Origin: an uncultured Planctomycetota bacterium
GTDB lineage: Bacteria > Planctomycetota > Phycisphaerae > UBA1845 > UTPLA1
NCBI GenBank assembly: GCA_900696465.1
Contig: CAADGE010000027.1
Span: 1-64,000, forward strand
DNA: 64,000 nt
Direction: 5' to 3'
The stretch's first letter is position 1. Every line of letters begins with the position of its first letter. The notes below the pieces were generated by a model, which did no database searches, was not told the origin of the DNA, and saw only the letters and a list, made by a program, of their open reading frames with translations. Positions 9,277-17,530 of the stretch are shown here, piece by piece. A program made the position numbers and the translations under genes.

Positions 9277-10107
9277 TTACAAGAACGTTCGGAACCCGTA
9301 GATGCGGATGCTGATCGTCTGAAGGGCCTCTGCCAGGAAGTAATCCAGCGCCAGGATGGCCATGAACGAGGTCACAAAGGCCTCGGTGCAGGCGCGACCG
9401 ACGCCCTCAGCGCCGGGCCGACAGTAAAAACCCTTGAAGCAGCTGATCAACCCGAGGGCCGCTCCGAAGAAGAAGGCCTTGAGCACCCCGGAGAGCAGGT
9501 CAAAGTTGTCGACCGCGAGCTGGGTGAATTCCCAGTAGGGCCCGCTGTCCACGCCGCGCTGAACGACGGAGATAAACCATCCGCCGATCGAGCCGGTCAG
9601 ATTGGCATAGAGCGTCAGGATCGGCGTGAGCAGAAAACAGGCCACCACGCGCGGGGCAACCAGATAACGAATCGGATCAACACCCATGCTGCGAAGCGCG
9701 TCGATCTGCTCAGTCACTTTCATCGTGCCCAGTTCGGCCGTCAGTGCGCCGCCGACCCGACCGGCCAGCATGATTCCGGCCAGGACTGGCCCCAGCTCGC
9801 GGACCACGGAGATGTTAACGACCGCCCCCATGCGCTCTTCAAGGCCGACTGCGCGAAACTGCTCGATCGCCTGGACCGCGAGAACCATGCCGACGAAGGC
9901 ACCGGTAATCAGGATGACGGGAAGGGAGCGGTAGCCGACTTCGAACATCTGCGGCATGAGCAGACGCCAGAAACGAGGATGTGCAATCTCCCGAAGGGAA
10001 CCAATGCAGGATTCCCACGAAAAGATGCAGAACTCACCGAACTTGTCGATGTTTCGTCGGGTGCCTGCAAAGAGGACGGAGAGATTCGCCGCTGGACCGC
10101 TCGCCAC
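9277..10107 (-). CDS. mlaE: MlaE-like lipid transporter permease
   Basis: A 276-residue MlaE/YrbE-family permease with five to six membrane helices. It contains the family core: GAFVGMVLAVQ near 76, VVRELGPVLAGIMLAGRVGGALTAELGTM near 114 and EQIDALRSMGVDPIRYLV. It would form the membrane dimer of the Mla transporter with the MlaF ATPase and MlaD. The start is a GTG at 10107 with AGGAG seven bases upstream. Genes for MlaB and MlaC are not adjacent, which is common outside proteobacteria. It lies 233 bases downstream of the sigma factor gene on the same strand. Confidence 0.9.
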   Translation of the reverse strand: MASGPAANLSVLFAGTRRNIDKFGEFCIFSWESCIGSLREIAHPRFWRLLMPQMFEVGYRSLPVILITGAFVGMVLAVQAIEQFRAVGLEERMGAVVNISVVRELGPVLAGIMLAGRVGGALTAELGTMKVTEQIDALRSMGVDPIRYLVAPRVVACFLLTPILTLYANLTGSIGGWFISVVQRGVDSGPYWEFTQLAVDNFDLLSGVLKAFFFGAALGLISCFKGFYCRPGAEGVGRACTEAFVTSFMAILALDYFLAEALQTISIRIYGFRTFL

Positions 10108-10340
10108 GCTGCTGCTCCTGGGAAGAATCCGCCCGAATCTCTGGCGCCGCGCGTCGTGTCACCATTGAGGCGCAAGCGAGGACCGCTCGCTGCTCGCGCA
10201 TTCATTCTTCAGGGGTTTTCTAGCAACGGTCCGATGCCGTGTCAAATCAAGCCGCGTCATCGGATGGAAGTGCGTGACTTTTTGACGACATGTTTACGCG
10301 CAGACCGGCGCGATTCGCGGTCCGCGCTGCGCAACATCGA

Positions 10341-11198
10341 CTAATCCGACAGGGTCTTGTTGAGCTTGCGCAGGGCTTCACATTCGATCTGGCGGACCCG
10401 CTCGCGGGTCAGGCCGATGCGGGCACCGATGTCCTTGAGCGTCATCGGCTCGTTGTCATCCAGACCGTAGCGCAGGCGGAGGATGGTCGCCTCACGGTCG
10501 TCAAGCTGGTCGACCAGACGGGTGATCAACTCCGTTTCGTCTTCGTTGAACATGACTTCGTCGGGCGTCAGGGCCTTGTCGTCGGGGAGCATGTCCGCCA
10601 GGAGCATGCCGCCCTCGGTCATGGAGGACTGGCTCGGCGAGCTGAAGGCTCGGACAGCGCGCTTGATGATCCGCACCTTCCGCTCCGGCAGCTTCATCCG
10701 ATCGGCGATCTCCTGAATCGAAGGTGAGCGGCCCAGCTCCTCGGTCAACTCGCTGTGGGCCTGCTTCCACCGGGCGATCATCTCAACCATGTACGCGGGA
10801 ATGTGCACCGGCTGGACGCCGTTGATCAAGGCCCGCTTGATCGCCTGCTTGATCCACCAGCTGGCATAAGTGCTGAAGCGGGCGCCCATGTCGGGGTCGA
10901 ATCCCTCGACGGCCCGAAGCAGCCCGAGGTTGCCTTCCTCAATGAGGTCGGAGAGCGGCATGCCGCGGTTGCCGTAGGCCTTGGCAATGTTGACCACCAG
11001 ACGCAGGTTGGAGCGGATCATCCGCTCGCGCGCCAGGTTGGCCTCATTCTCGATGCGCTCCTTCTCCGCGAGCGTCAACTCCCCCCGCGCGAATCGCTGC
11101 GAGGCCGAACTGCCCCGGGCGATCGTGCGAGCGAGTTCCTTCTCCTCGTCCGCCGTCAGCAGCTTCGACTCGTTGATCTGCTTGAGGTACTGTTGCAA
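10341..11198 (-). CDS. RNA polymerase sigma-70 family factor (group 1/2 like)
   Basis: About 285 residues with sigma regions 1.2-2 (YLKQINESKLLTADEE; GNLGLLRAVEGFDP; FSTYASWWIKQAI), region 3 (HIPAYMVEMI ... LGRSPSIQEIADRM) and region 4 (LRYGLDDNEPMTLKDIGARIGLTRERVRQIE). Region 1.1 is absent, so this may be a stationary-phase/alternative group 2 factor or a short housekeeping factor. The start is uncertain. A TTG at 11198 lacks a good Shine-Dalgarno sequence, whereas an in-frame ATT at 11216 has GGAGG eight bases upstream, which would add IPVEPG-type residues. Its neighbours are rpsA upstream and mlaE downstream, all on the minus strand. Confidence 0.88.
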   Translation of the reverse strand: MQQYLKQINESKLLTADEEKELARTIARGSSASQRFARGELTLAEKERIENEANLARERMIRSNLRLVVNIAKAYGNRGMPLSDLIEEGNLGLLRAVEGFDPDMGARFSTYASWWIKQAIKRALINGVQPVHIPAYMVEMIARWKQAHSELTEELGRSPSIQEIADRMKLPERKVRIIKRAVRAFSSPSQSSMTEGGMLLADMLPDDKALTPDEVMFNEDETELITRLVDQLDDREATILRLRYGLDDNEPMTLKDIGARIGLTRERVRQIECEALRKLNKTLSD

Positions 11199-11461
11199 TC
11201 CGGGCTCGACGGGAATGGCAGAATCCTCCGTGGTTGGTGCTGGTTGCGCGTCCGGCTGTCGGGCCCGGCCGGGGCAGGCCCCTCTCTTCCCAATCGGTCA
11301 GTTGGCTCTGGCGCTTTTTCTGTAATCGCCCGTCGGCCGGATCACGTCCGTATGCCGGGAAGTCGATTACCCGCCAGCCGGTCCCGGCGTGATTCTAGGA
11401 CTCCTTCAGCGCCGCGGCCGATTTGCGCGCAGAAAAACGCCGCAAAGCGAGTCAACCGTCA

Positions 11462-13297
11462 TTACGACTGGGGATCTTCCGTGGTCTCAGAGGCCGGCGC
11501 TTCCGTCGAGCCGGGGGAGGTCGCATCGTTGAGCAGGACCGTGCCCTGAATGATGTCGGTCGTTTCCTCGCCGGTCGAGCCGTGCAGACCACCGCGACGC
11601 TGCTTGGGAACGCCACGCTTATCGGCTTCGCCGCTGCCGTCGGCCGCCCAGTCGGCACGCTTCTTCGAGAGGCCGATCTTGCGGTCCTGCGTATCGACGC
11701 GAAGGATTTTGACCTCAATCTCCTGGCCGATCTGAACCTCCTGATGCGGGTCTTCGATGCGGTGGTCCGTCAGCTCGGAAACGTGCAGCAGCCCTTCGAG
11801 GTCCGACTCGAGTTCGACGAAGACTCCGAAATTCGTGATCTTCGTCACCTTGCCCTGAACGATCATGCCCGGGATGTAGCGATCCGGCACGGCGTGGAGC
11901 CACGGGTCCTCGGTCAACTGCTTGAGGCCCAGGGCGATGCGCTGCTTCTCCTGATCCACGGAGAGGACGACGCATCGAACCTCGTCCCCCTTCTTGATCA
12001 TCTCGGACGGGTGGCTGACTTTCTTGGTCCAGCTCATGTCGGAAACATGCAACAGGCCGTCGATGCCTTCTTCGATCTCGATGAAAGCGCCGTAGTTTGT
12101 CAGGTTTCGCACCTTGCCGGTGACCACCGTGTTCGGCGGGTACTTCTCGGCCACCCGCGTCCACGGGTTCGTCTCCGTCTGCTTGATGCCGAGGGAGATC
12201 TCCTGCTTGGCCTTATTGATCTCCAGCACAATGACGTCGATCTCCTGACCAACGGTGAGCATCTCCGACGGGTGAGTGATGCGGCGGGTCCAGGACATCT
12301 CGGAAATGTGGACCAGCCCCTCGATACCGCCTTCGAGCTTCACGAAGGCGCCGTAGTTCGTCAGGTTGACGACGCTGCCGCGGATCTTCGCCCCGATCGG
12401 ATACTTCTGCTCGACGGCGTCCCACGGATTCTCCTGCGTCTGCTTGAGACCCAGGGCGATCTTCTCCTTGTCCTTGTCGATCGACAGGACCTTGACCTTG
12501 ATCTTCTCGTCAATCTTGAGCATCTCGCTGGGGTGGCCGATGCGGTCCCAGCTCATGTCGGTGATGTGCAGCAGGCCGTCGATGCCGCCCAGGTCGATGA
12601 ATGCGCCGAAGTCGGCGATGTTCTTCACCGTGCCCTCGCGGATCTGGCCGATCTCGATCTCCGACATCAGCTTCGACTTGGCTTCGTTGCGCTCGGTCTC
12701 GATGAGCTTGCGCCGCGAGACGACGATGTTGCGCCGCTCGGTGTCAATCTTCAGCACCACAGCCTCGATCGTCTTGCCGATGAACTCGCCCACATCGCCC
12801 GGTCGCCGCGTATCGACCTGGCTGGCCGGCAGAAAGACCGGCACGCCGATATCGACGAGCAGGCCACCCTTGATCTTGCGGACGACCTTGCCGGAGACCT
12901 TCTGGCCTTCCTGGCAGTTGGTGAGCACGCGCTCCCAGCCGCGGATGCGGTCTGCCTTGCGCTTCGAGAGAATGATCGTGCCGGTGTCGGACTCGACCTG
13001 TTCGAGCAGGACTTCAATCTCGTCGCCGACGTCGATCTCGCCGGGATCGTCCCACTCGTTGACCGCGATGTAGCCCTCGCTCTTGAGGCCCACGTCCACG
13101 ACGACCTCGGTACCGCTGATGCGGACGACCTTGCCTTTGAGGATCGTGTCGGGCTGATACTCTTCGCAGCTCGTGCCGATGGCCTTCTCGATCGTGGCCG
13201 TGTCCGTCGCGCTGGCGCCCAGTGCCTGCAACTCCCGGTTCAATTCCTCGTCGGAGACGTCAATCTGCGCCAGCATGTCGTTGTCAATTCGTAGCAT
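11462..13297 (-). CDS. rpsA: 30S ribosomal protein S1, six S1 domains
   Basis: A 611-residue protein with six S1 RNA-binding repeats, at about 53-125, 137-205, 223-295, 309-382, 396-468 and 483-555. Repeats 3-6 carry the family motif variants DFGAFIDL/NYGAFVKL/NYGAFIEI/NFGVFVEL and GLLH(I/V)(T/S)(D/E)MSW. S1 helps mRNA binding and translation initiation on the 30S subunit. The N-terminal extension of about 50 residues and an acidic, Thr/Ser-rich tail flank the repeats. The ATG at 13297 is preceded by AGGATGATTC. It heads a minus-strand run and is divergent from the glycosyltransferase gene. Confidence 0.92.
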   Translation of the reverse strand: MLRIDNDMLAQIDVSDEELNRELQALGASATDTATIEKAIGTSCEEYQPDTILKGKVVRISGTEVVVDVGLKSEGYIAVNEWDDPGEIDVGDEIEVLLEQVESDTGTIILSKRKADRIRGWERVLTNCQEGQKVSGKVVRKIKGGLLVDIGVPVFLPASQVDTRRPGDVGEFIGKTIEAVVLKIDTERRNIVVSRRKLIETERNEAKSKLMSEIEIGQIREGTVKNIADFGAFIDLGGIDGLLHITDMSWDRIGHPSEMLKIDEKIKVKVLSIDKDKEKIALGLKQTQENPWDAVEQKYPIGAKIRGSVVNLTNYGAFVKLEGGIEGLVHISEMSWTRRITHPSEMLTVGQEIDVIVLEINKAKQEISLGIKQTETNPWTRVAEKYPPNTVVTGKVRNLTNYGAFIEIEEGIDGLLHVSDMSWTKKVSHPSEMIKKGDEVRCVVLSVDQEKQRIALGLKQLTEDPWLHAVPDRYIPGMIVQGKVTKITNFGVFVELESDLEGLLHVSELTDHRIEDPHQEVQIGQEIEVKILRVDTQDRKIGLSKKRADWAADGSGEADKRGVPKQRRGGLHGSTGEETTDIIQGTVLLNDATSPGSTEAPASETTEDPQS

Positions 13298-13691
13298 GAA
13301 TCATCCTGTCTTGCGCCCCGGGCCCACGTCCGGCCGCGCCTCTGTACGTTGTCTTCTCGCTGCGCGGCCGTCTTCAAAGTGGGCGGTTGCCGCGTCGCGA
13401 GCGATTCCCGCGCCGATTGTGGCGCGAGAACCCTGGTGAATCGATACCCCGAGCCGTCCGCGATCCCGGCCCTCCGGGCACCGCGGATTCCATTCCGGCA
13501 GTTCGGGGGAAACCCCGGAGTATACCTACCTCTTATCGGTCAGGCAAATCATCGAATCGGCAGCCGGATCGTGCCCCAGATCGGTCTTCTGCCGCCCACG
13601 GCTACGGGCAGTGCTTGCGCCGTGGAGGCATGCCCGTATCATGCGCCGGCGGCTACGGGATACCGACCAACCGGGCGAGAGGTTCCGACGC
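13298..13691. other. 394-base divergent intergenic region between rpsA and the TPR glycosyltransferase
   Basis: The region must contain promoters for both directions. I see no strong promoter match, structured RNA or gene here. The in-frame upstream extension of the plus-strand gene from 13611 is treated as untranslated because its Arg-rich residues precede the better-supported start. Confidence 0.35.
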
Positions 13692-16283
13692 ATGCCTTCG
13701 ACCGTCAACGGATCGCTTCCTCCAGAGAGCTGCCCTCAAGTCGTGCGATACGCGAGGGCCGTCCGGAAGGCCATCCCGGTCGTGCTGCTTCTGATGATTC
13801 ATTTCGCGCTGGGATGGTCGGCCTGGTCGCGTAAGAGCATCACCTGCGACGAGGTCGCGCACCTGACCGCCGGATACACCTACTGGCAGACGGGTGACTA
13901 TCGTCTCGTGCCTGAGCATCCGCCGTTGGCACAGCTCTGGGCGGCGCTGCCGCTGAACTTCATGACCATCGATCTGCCGCCGGCCAGCGAGCTGAGCTGG
14001 CAGACCTCCGATGCCTGGACTTACGGCACGACGCTCCATTTTCAGAGCGACAACGATGGTCATCGCATGCTCAAGGCAGGTCGAGCCATGATCGGGTTGC
14101 TCAGTGTGATACTTGGTCTGGCCGTCTATGCGATTGCCCGGCAGTGTTTCGGAATCCCCGGTGGCCTGATTGCGCTGGCGCTCTACGCCTTTTCACCAAG
14201 CACCCTTTCGCACGGATTTCTCGTGACGACAGACCTCGCCGCGGCCCTGTTCTTCCTTCTGTCAGTCGTTGGCATACGGCGAGTGCTGGATCGCGTTACT
14301 CCCGGCACGCTTCTCTTCAGCAGTGCCGCGCTGGCAGGGCTGTTCGCTTCAAAAATGTCCGCCGTGCTGATTCTCCCGCTGTACTTCTTCCTGCTCGCGA
14401 TTCGAATCATCAGCACTCGGCCGCTGGTGTGTCGCGTGTTCGTAAATCGGGAACTGCATCATCGGCTGAAGCGTCTGAGCGTACATGTTGCGACCATGCT
14501 TGTGCAGGCAGGAATCGTCATCGCCTGCCTCTGGGCGGTGCATGGTCTTCGATTCACGGCCATGCGCGACGCGTCGCCCGGTGTCGATCGGCTGCCGGTC
14601 GTCGCGGGCGTCGATCCATCGCCCGACACGAGCTGGACCTACACGCTCAATCGGCTCTCTGCCCTTCCGGCGCGCGGCATCGACTACGCCCGTGAGCATC
14701 GCCTGCTGCCGGAGGCATATCTCTACGGTTTGGCCTACACGCTCGATATGACGGTTTTGCGTGACGCATTTCTCAACGGTCGGCGTTCAGTCACTGGTTT
14801 TGCGATGTTCTTCCCATACTGCCTGTTCGCCAAGAGCACACCGGCCGAATGGACCCTGTGGCTCATAGGCGGGTGCGCGCTCATCGGAATCGCGCGGAAG
14901 GCGCGCCGTGGCAGAGACACATCGCCCTCGTCCATTCCCGCAATTCCACTGCTTGCGGCGTTGTTCCTGTACGTTGCGATCTACTTTGCCGTCGCCGTCG
15001 GCAGCGGGTTCAACATCGGCAGCCGCCATCTGCTGCCGATCTACCCGCCGTTGTTCATCCTCTCGGGCGCGGCAGGGCCATGGCTCCGGGCTCGTCGGCC
15101 GGCGTCGCTGGTGATCGTGATGCTGGCCCTGAGCCAAATCGGTGTCGCGTTGCGTACCTGGCCGGATTATCTCGCTTACTTCAACATCGCGGCCGGCGGT
15201 TCGCGAAACGGCTATCGGCATCTCGTGGACAGTTCACTCGACTGGGGACAGGACCTGACCGAACTGGCGGCATGGCTGAAGCACGATGCGTCATCCGCCG
15301 ATTCGACTGGCCGACGCGACGATGACGAGCGCGCGGTGCATCTTTCGCCGGTCTATCTCTCATATCTCGGAAGTGCTGCCCCTGAGGCCTACGGTCTGCG
15401 CGGGCGACTGCTCTTTGCCGGACTGGGCGGCGTCAGCGAGGATGCCTTTCCCCTTGAATCGGGTCTGTACTGTATCAGCGCGACGCGCCTGCAACAGGTC
15501 GGCCTCACCCCCTATGCCGGCTGGACCGAGCAGATGGAACACGTCTACCATACGCTGTCTCCCTTCCTGCAGAGCCGGTCGCGCCCAGGCGAGCAAACGG
15601 GATCAGTCAACTCGTCGGCCGAGTCGGCGGCCCGGCGCATGGTTTTTGCCCGATTGTGCGCGCAGTTGCGGCAGCGCGAGCCGGACGGTCGCGCCGGCTA
15701 CTCCATTCTCATCTATCGAGTCTCGGATGAAGAGCTGAATCACGCGCGCTTCGCTCCGATCCCGGTGCTGCAGCCGGACACCGCTTACGGGCTGAGTCTG
15801 CTCGGCGATCTGTGCGTGGAAGCTGGTGCCATCTCTGCGGCACGCGTTTGCTACCAGCGCTCCCTGGAAATGGACCCCGGACTGGCGAGATCGTCGTACA
15901 ACCTCGCCCTCGTCTGCTATCTGGAAGGCGATTCGGCAGGGGCCATGGAGCATCTTCGACGGGCGGTGGCGATCGACCCGTCGGACGCCAGCGCCCGGCT
16001 TCGATTGGCCATGCTGCTCGCACAGACGGGGCGACTCACGGAAGCCGTCGAGCAGTTACAGCGCGTCGTGCGATTACGCCCCTGCAATGCCGACGCCCAT
16101 CAGTTGCTGGCCGATTGCCTCAGTGCCATGGGCAAAGAGGCCGAGGCGCAGAAGCATCGGAAGCGGGTGCGGAGCTTGCGGCCGGATCAGCCGCAGTCGG
16201 ATGCATCCTCTTCATCCAGCAACGGCCAGGGGCCGCAGTTCAAAAAGGCCTTGAGTGCCGCAACGCAGCGGCGGTCCAGTTGA
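13692..16283 (+). CDS. GT39-like membrane glycosyltransferase with C-terminal TPR repeats
   Basis: An 863-residue protein. The N-terminal two thirds resemble the dolichyl/polyprenyl-phosphate-mannose glycosyltransferase (GT39/PMT, ArnT-like) superfamily: a first loop with the Asp-Glu pair in SITCDEVAHLTAG and PEHPPLAQLWAALP, about ten hydrophobic helices, and a later GSRHLLPIYPPLF segment. A soluble region (GYRHLVDSSLDWGQDL) leads to three TPR-like repeats near the C-terminus (about 700-800, each with an ALxxxGxxxxA pattern). Such enzymes transfer a lipid-linked sugar to protein or lipid outside the inner membrane; the acceptor is unknown, and the TPRs may recruit it. The ATG at 13692 is chosen because AGAGG lies upstream; ATGs at 13641 and 13611 are alternatives. 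Its last 97 bases overlap the convergent HD-GYP gene. Confidence 0.72.
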   Translation: MPSTVNGSLPPESCPQVVRYARAVRKAIPVVLLLMIHFALGWSAWSRKSITCDEVAHLTAGYTYWQTGDYRLVPEHPPLAQLWAALPLNFMTIDLPPASELSWQTSDAWTYGTTLHFQSDNDGHRMLKAGRAMIGLLSVILGLAVYAIARQCFGIPGGLIALALYAFSPSTLSHGFLVTTDLAAALFFLLSVVGIRRVLDRVTPGTLLFSSAALAGLFASKMSAVLILPLYFFLLAIRIISTRPLVCRVFVNRELHHRLKRLSVHVATMLVQAGIVIACLWAVHGLRFTAMRDASPGVDRLPVVAGVDPSPDTSWTYTLNRLSALPARGIDYAREHRLLPEAYLYGLAYTLDMTVLRDAFLNGRRSVTGFAMFFPYCLFAKSTPAEWTLWLIGGCALIGIARKARRGRDTSPSSIPAIPLLAALFLYVAIYFAVAVGSGFNIGSRHLLPIYPPLFILSGAAGPWLRARRPASLVIVMLALSQIGVALRTWPDYLAYFNIAAGGSRNGYRHLVDSSLDWGQDLTELAAWLKHDASSADSTGRRDDDERAVHLSPVYLSYLGSAAPEAYGLRGRLLFAGLGGVSEDAFPLESGLYCISATRLQQVGLTPYAGWTEQMEHVYHTLSPFLQSRSRPGEQTGSVNSSAESAARRMVFARLCAQLRQREPDGRAGYSILIYRVSDEELNHARFAPIPVLQPDTAYGLSLLGDLCVEAGAISAARVCYQRSLEMDPGLARSSYNLALVCYLEGDSAGAMEHLRRAVAIDPSDASARLRLAMLLAQTGRLTEAVEQLQRVVRLRPCNADAHQLLADCLSAMGKEAEAQKHRKRVRSLRPDQPQSDASSSSSNGQGPQFKKALSAATQRRSS

Positions 16284-17347
16284 TCCGGGGTCATTTCGTC
16301 GAGTTCCTTCAACGCCTCGTGCATGCTCATCGCGCGTCGATGATGTCGCGTCTGCGTCAGCGCATCGTAAGTATCCGCCACGGCCAGGATTCGCGCCGGC
16401 AGCGGCAGGTTCTCGGCGCGATACCCGTCCGGGTAGCCCGATCCGTCCAGTCGTTCGTGATGCGCACCGGCGATGAAATCTGCGCCGTCGAGTTCGCCGG
16501 TAAATCGGACCTTCGACAGAATCTGCTGGGTGTGGCGGGCGTGCTGCTGCATTTCTTCCAGTTCCGCCTGCGAAAATCGACCGGCACGCGTAAGCACGGC
16601 CTCCGGCACGCCGATCTTGCCCACGTCGTGCAGCAGGCCGGCGACGTGTACGCGATGCAGATCCTCCGCGGGAAGCCCCAGAATCGTACCGATGCCCATA
16701 GCATAGTTGGCGACGTTGCGCGAATGCGTGGCCGTCAGCAGATCCCGCGCGTCAATGGCCGACGCGATTGCGGATACGAAGTCCTGAAATTGCCGTCGAT
16801 TTGCAAGATGGCAGCACAGGTTTTCCATGGCCACGGCTGCGATGTCGCAAAGGGCTTCCAGCAGGACGAGGTCCTCCTCGCTGAAATGGCCCACCCGATG
16901 ATCCATGACTTGCAGCACGGCAGGACCGTGATTCGGCCCCGATGCCAGCGGCGCGATGAGCAATGAATGCGGCGCGCAACCATCGTATGATGCCGCATCA
17001 CGCGAGAGACGCGCATCGTCGCGCAGCTCGCGGATGCACAGCGGGCGATGCGTCGCGAAGACGCGGCCGCACAGTCCGTGGTCCGCCGGAATGCGATTCT
17101 CATGATGCAGCTCGCCCTGCGCGTCAAACGTCCGCGTCCAGAGCTCGAATCGTGCGGCATCGAACAGGTAGAGACAGGCACGATCCGCCTCAAAGGCCGT
17201 GGCCGCCTCCTGCCCGACCCGCCGGACGAATTCATCCAGATCGCGGCAACAGCCGACGGCATTGCTGAATCGCAGAACAAGATCGAGCCGGTCTCCCGCG
17301 CGGTCCTGCGCAGGGAGCGATCGCATCTTCCACGGTGAAGTTGGCAT
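16187..17347 (-). CDS. GAF-HD-GYP protein, probable cyclic-di-GMP phosphodiesterase
   Basis: A 386-residue protein. A GAF-like sensor domain spans about 30-170 (RACLYLFDAARFELWTR ... GHFSEEDLVLLEALCDIAA), and an HD-GYP domain spans about 190-370 with HVAGLLHDVGKIG, QHARHTQQIL and HHERLDGSGYPDGY. The HD pair and GYP triad are intact, so c-di-GMP hydrolysis is likely. No receiver domain or membrane segment is present; it would be a cytoplasmic ligand-responsive regulator. The reading frame stays open upstream as far as 19105, antisense to the histidine ammonia-lyase gene, but homology begins near 17330, so the ATG at 17347 is used. It overlaps the convergent glycosyltransferase gene by 97 bases and is divergent from hutH. 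Confidence 0.82.
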   Translation of the reverse strand: MPTSPWKMRSLPAQDRAGDRLDLVLRFSNAVGCCRDLDEFVRRVGQEAATAFEADRACLYLFDAARFELWTRTFDAQGELHHENRIPADHGLCGRVFATHRPLCIRELRDDARLSRDAASYDGCAPHSLLIAPLASGPNHGPAVLQVMDHRVGHFSEEDLVLLEALCDIAAVAMENLCCHLANRRQFQDFVSAIASAIDARDLLTATHSRNVANYAMGIGTILGLPAEDLHRVHVAGLLHDVGKIGVPEAVLTRAGRFSQAELEEMQQHARHTQQILSKVRFTGELDGADFIAGAHHERLDGSGYPDGYRAENLPLPARILAVADTYDALTQTRHHRRAMSMHEALKELDEMTPDQLDRRCVAALKAFLNCGPWPLLDEEDASDCG

Positions 17348-17464
17348 GTTCAGGATGGTCACGTAGCAAACATACCATTCGCCGGAAGCGGATAACTTCC
17401 GACGGACGTACTTTTTTCTTGTCTGCGTGATAACGGACGCACGAACGGAAGGTCCGCCGCCTGC

Positions 17465-17491
17465 TTGCACCCTGCCATGCTCCGATATACT
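17465..17491 (+). promoter_or_regulatory. possible sigma-70 promoter of hutH
   Basis: TTGCAC at 17465-17470 and TATACT at 17486-17491 are separated by 15 bases, which is shorter than ideal. The -10 match is good (5 of 6). Transcription would begin near 17498, which fits translation from the TTG at 17531. Confidence 0.35.
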
Positions 17492-17530
17492 TTGCCAGTA
17501 CGAAGTAGAAACTCCGGAGCGCCGTGCAAC

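Noticed and set aside
11423-13294. 623-codon plus-strand open frame opposite rpsA
   Set aside because: It is the antisense shadow of a highly conserved ribosomal protein gene in GC-rich DNA and shows no protein family pattern.
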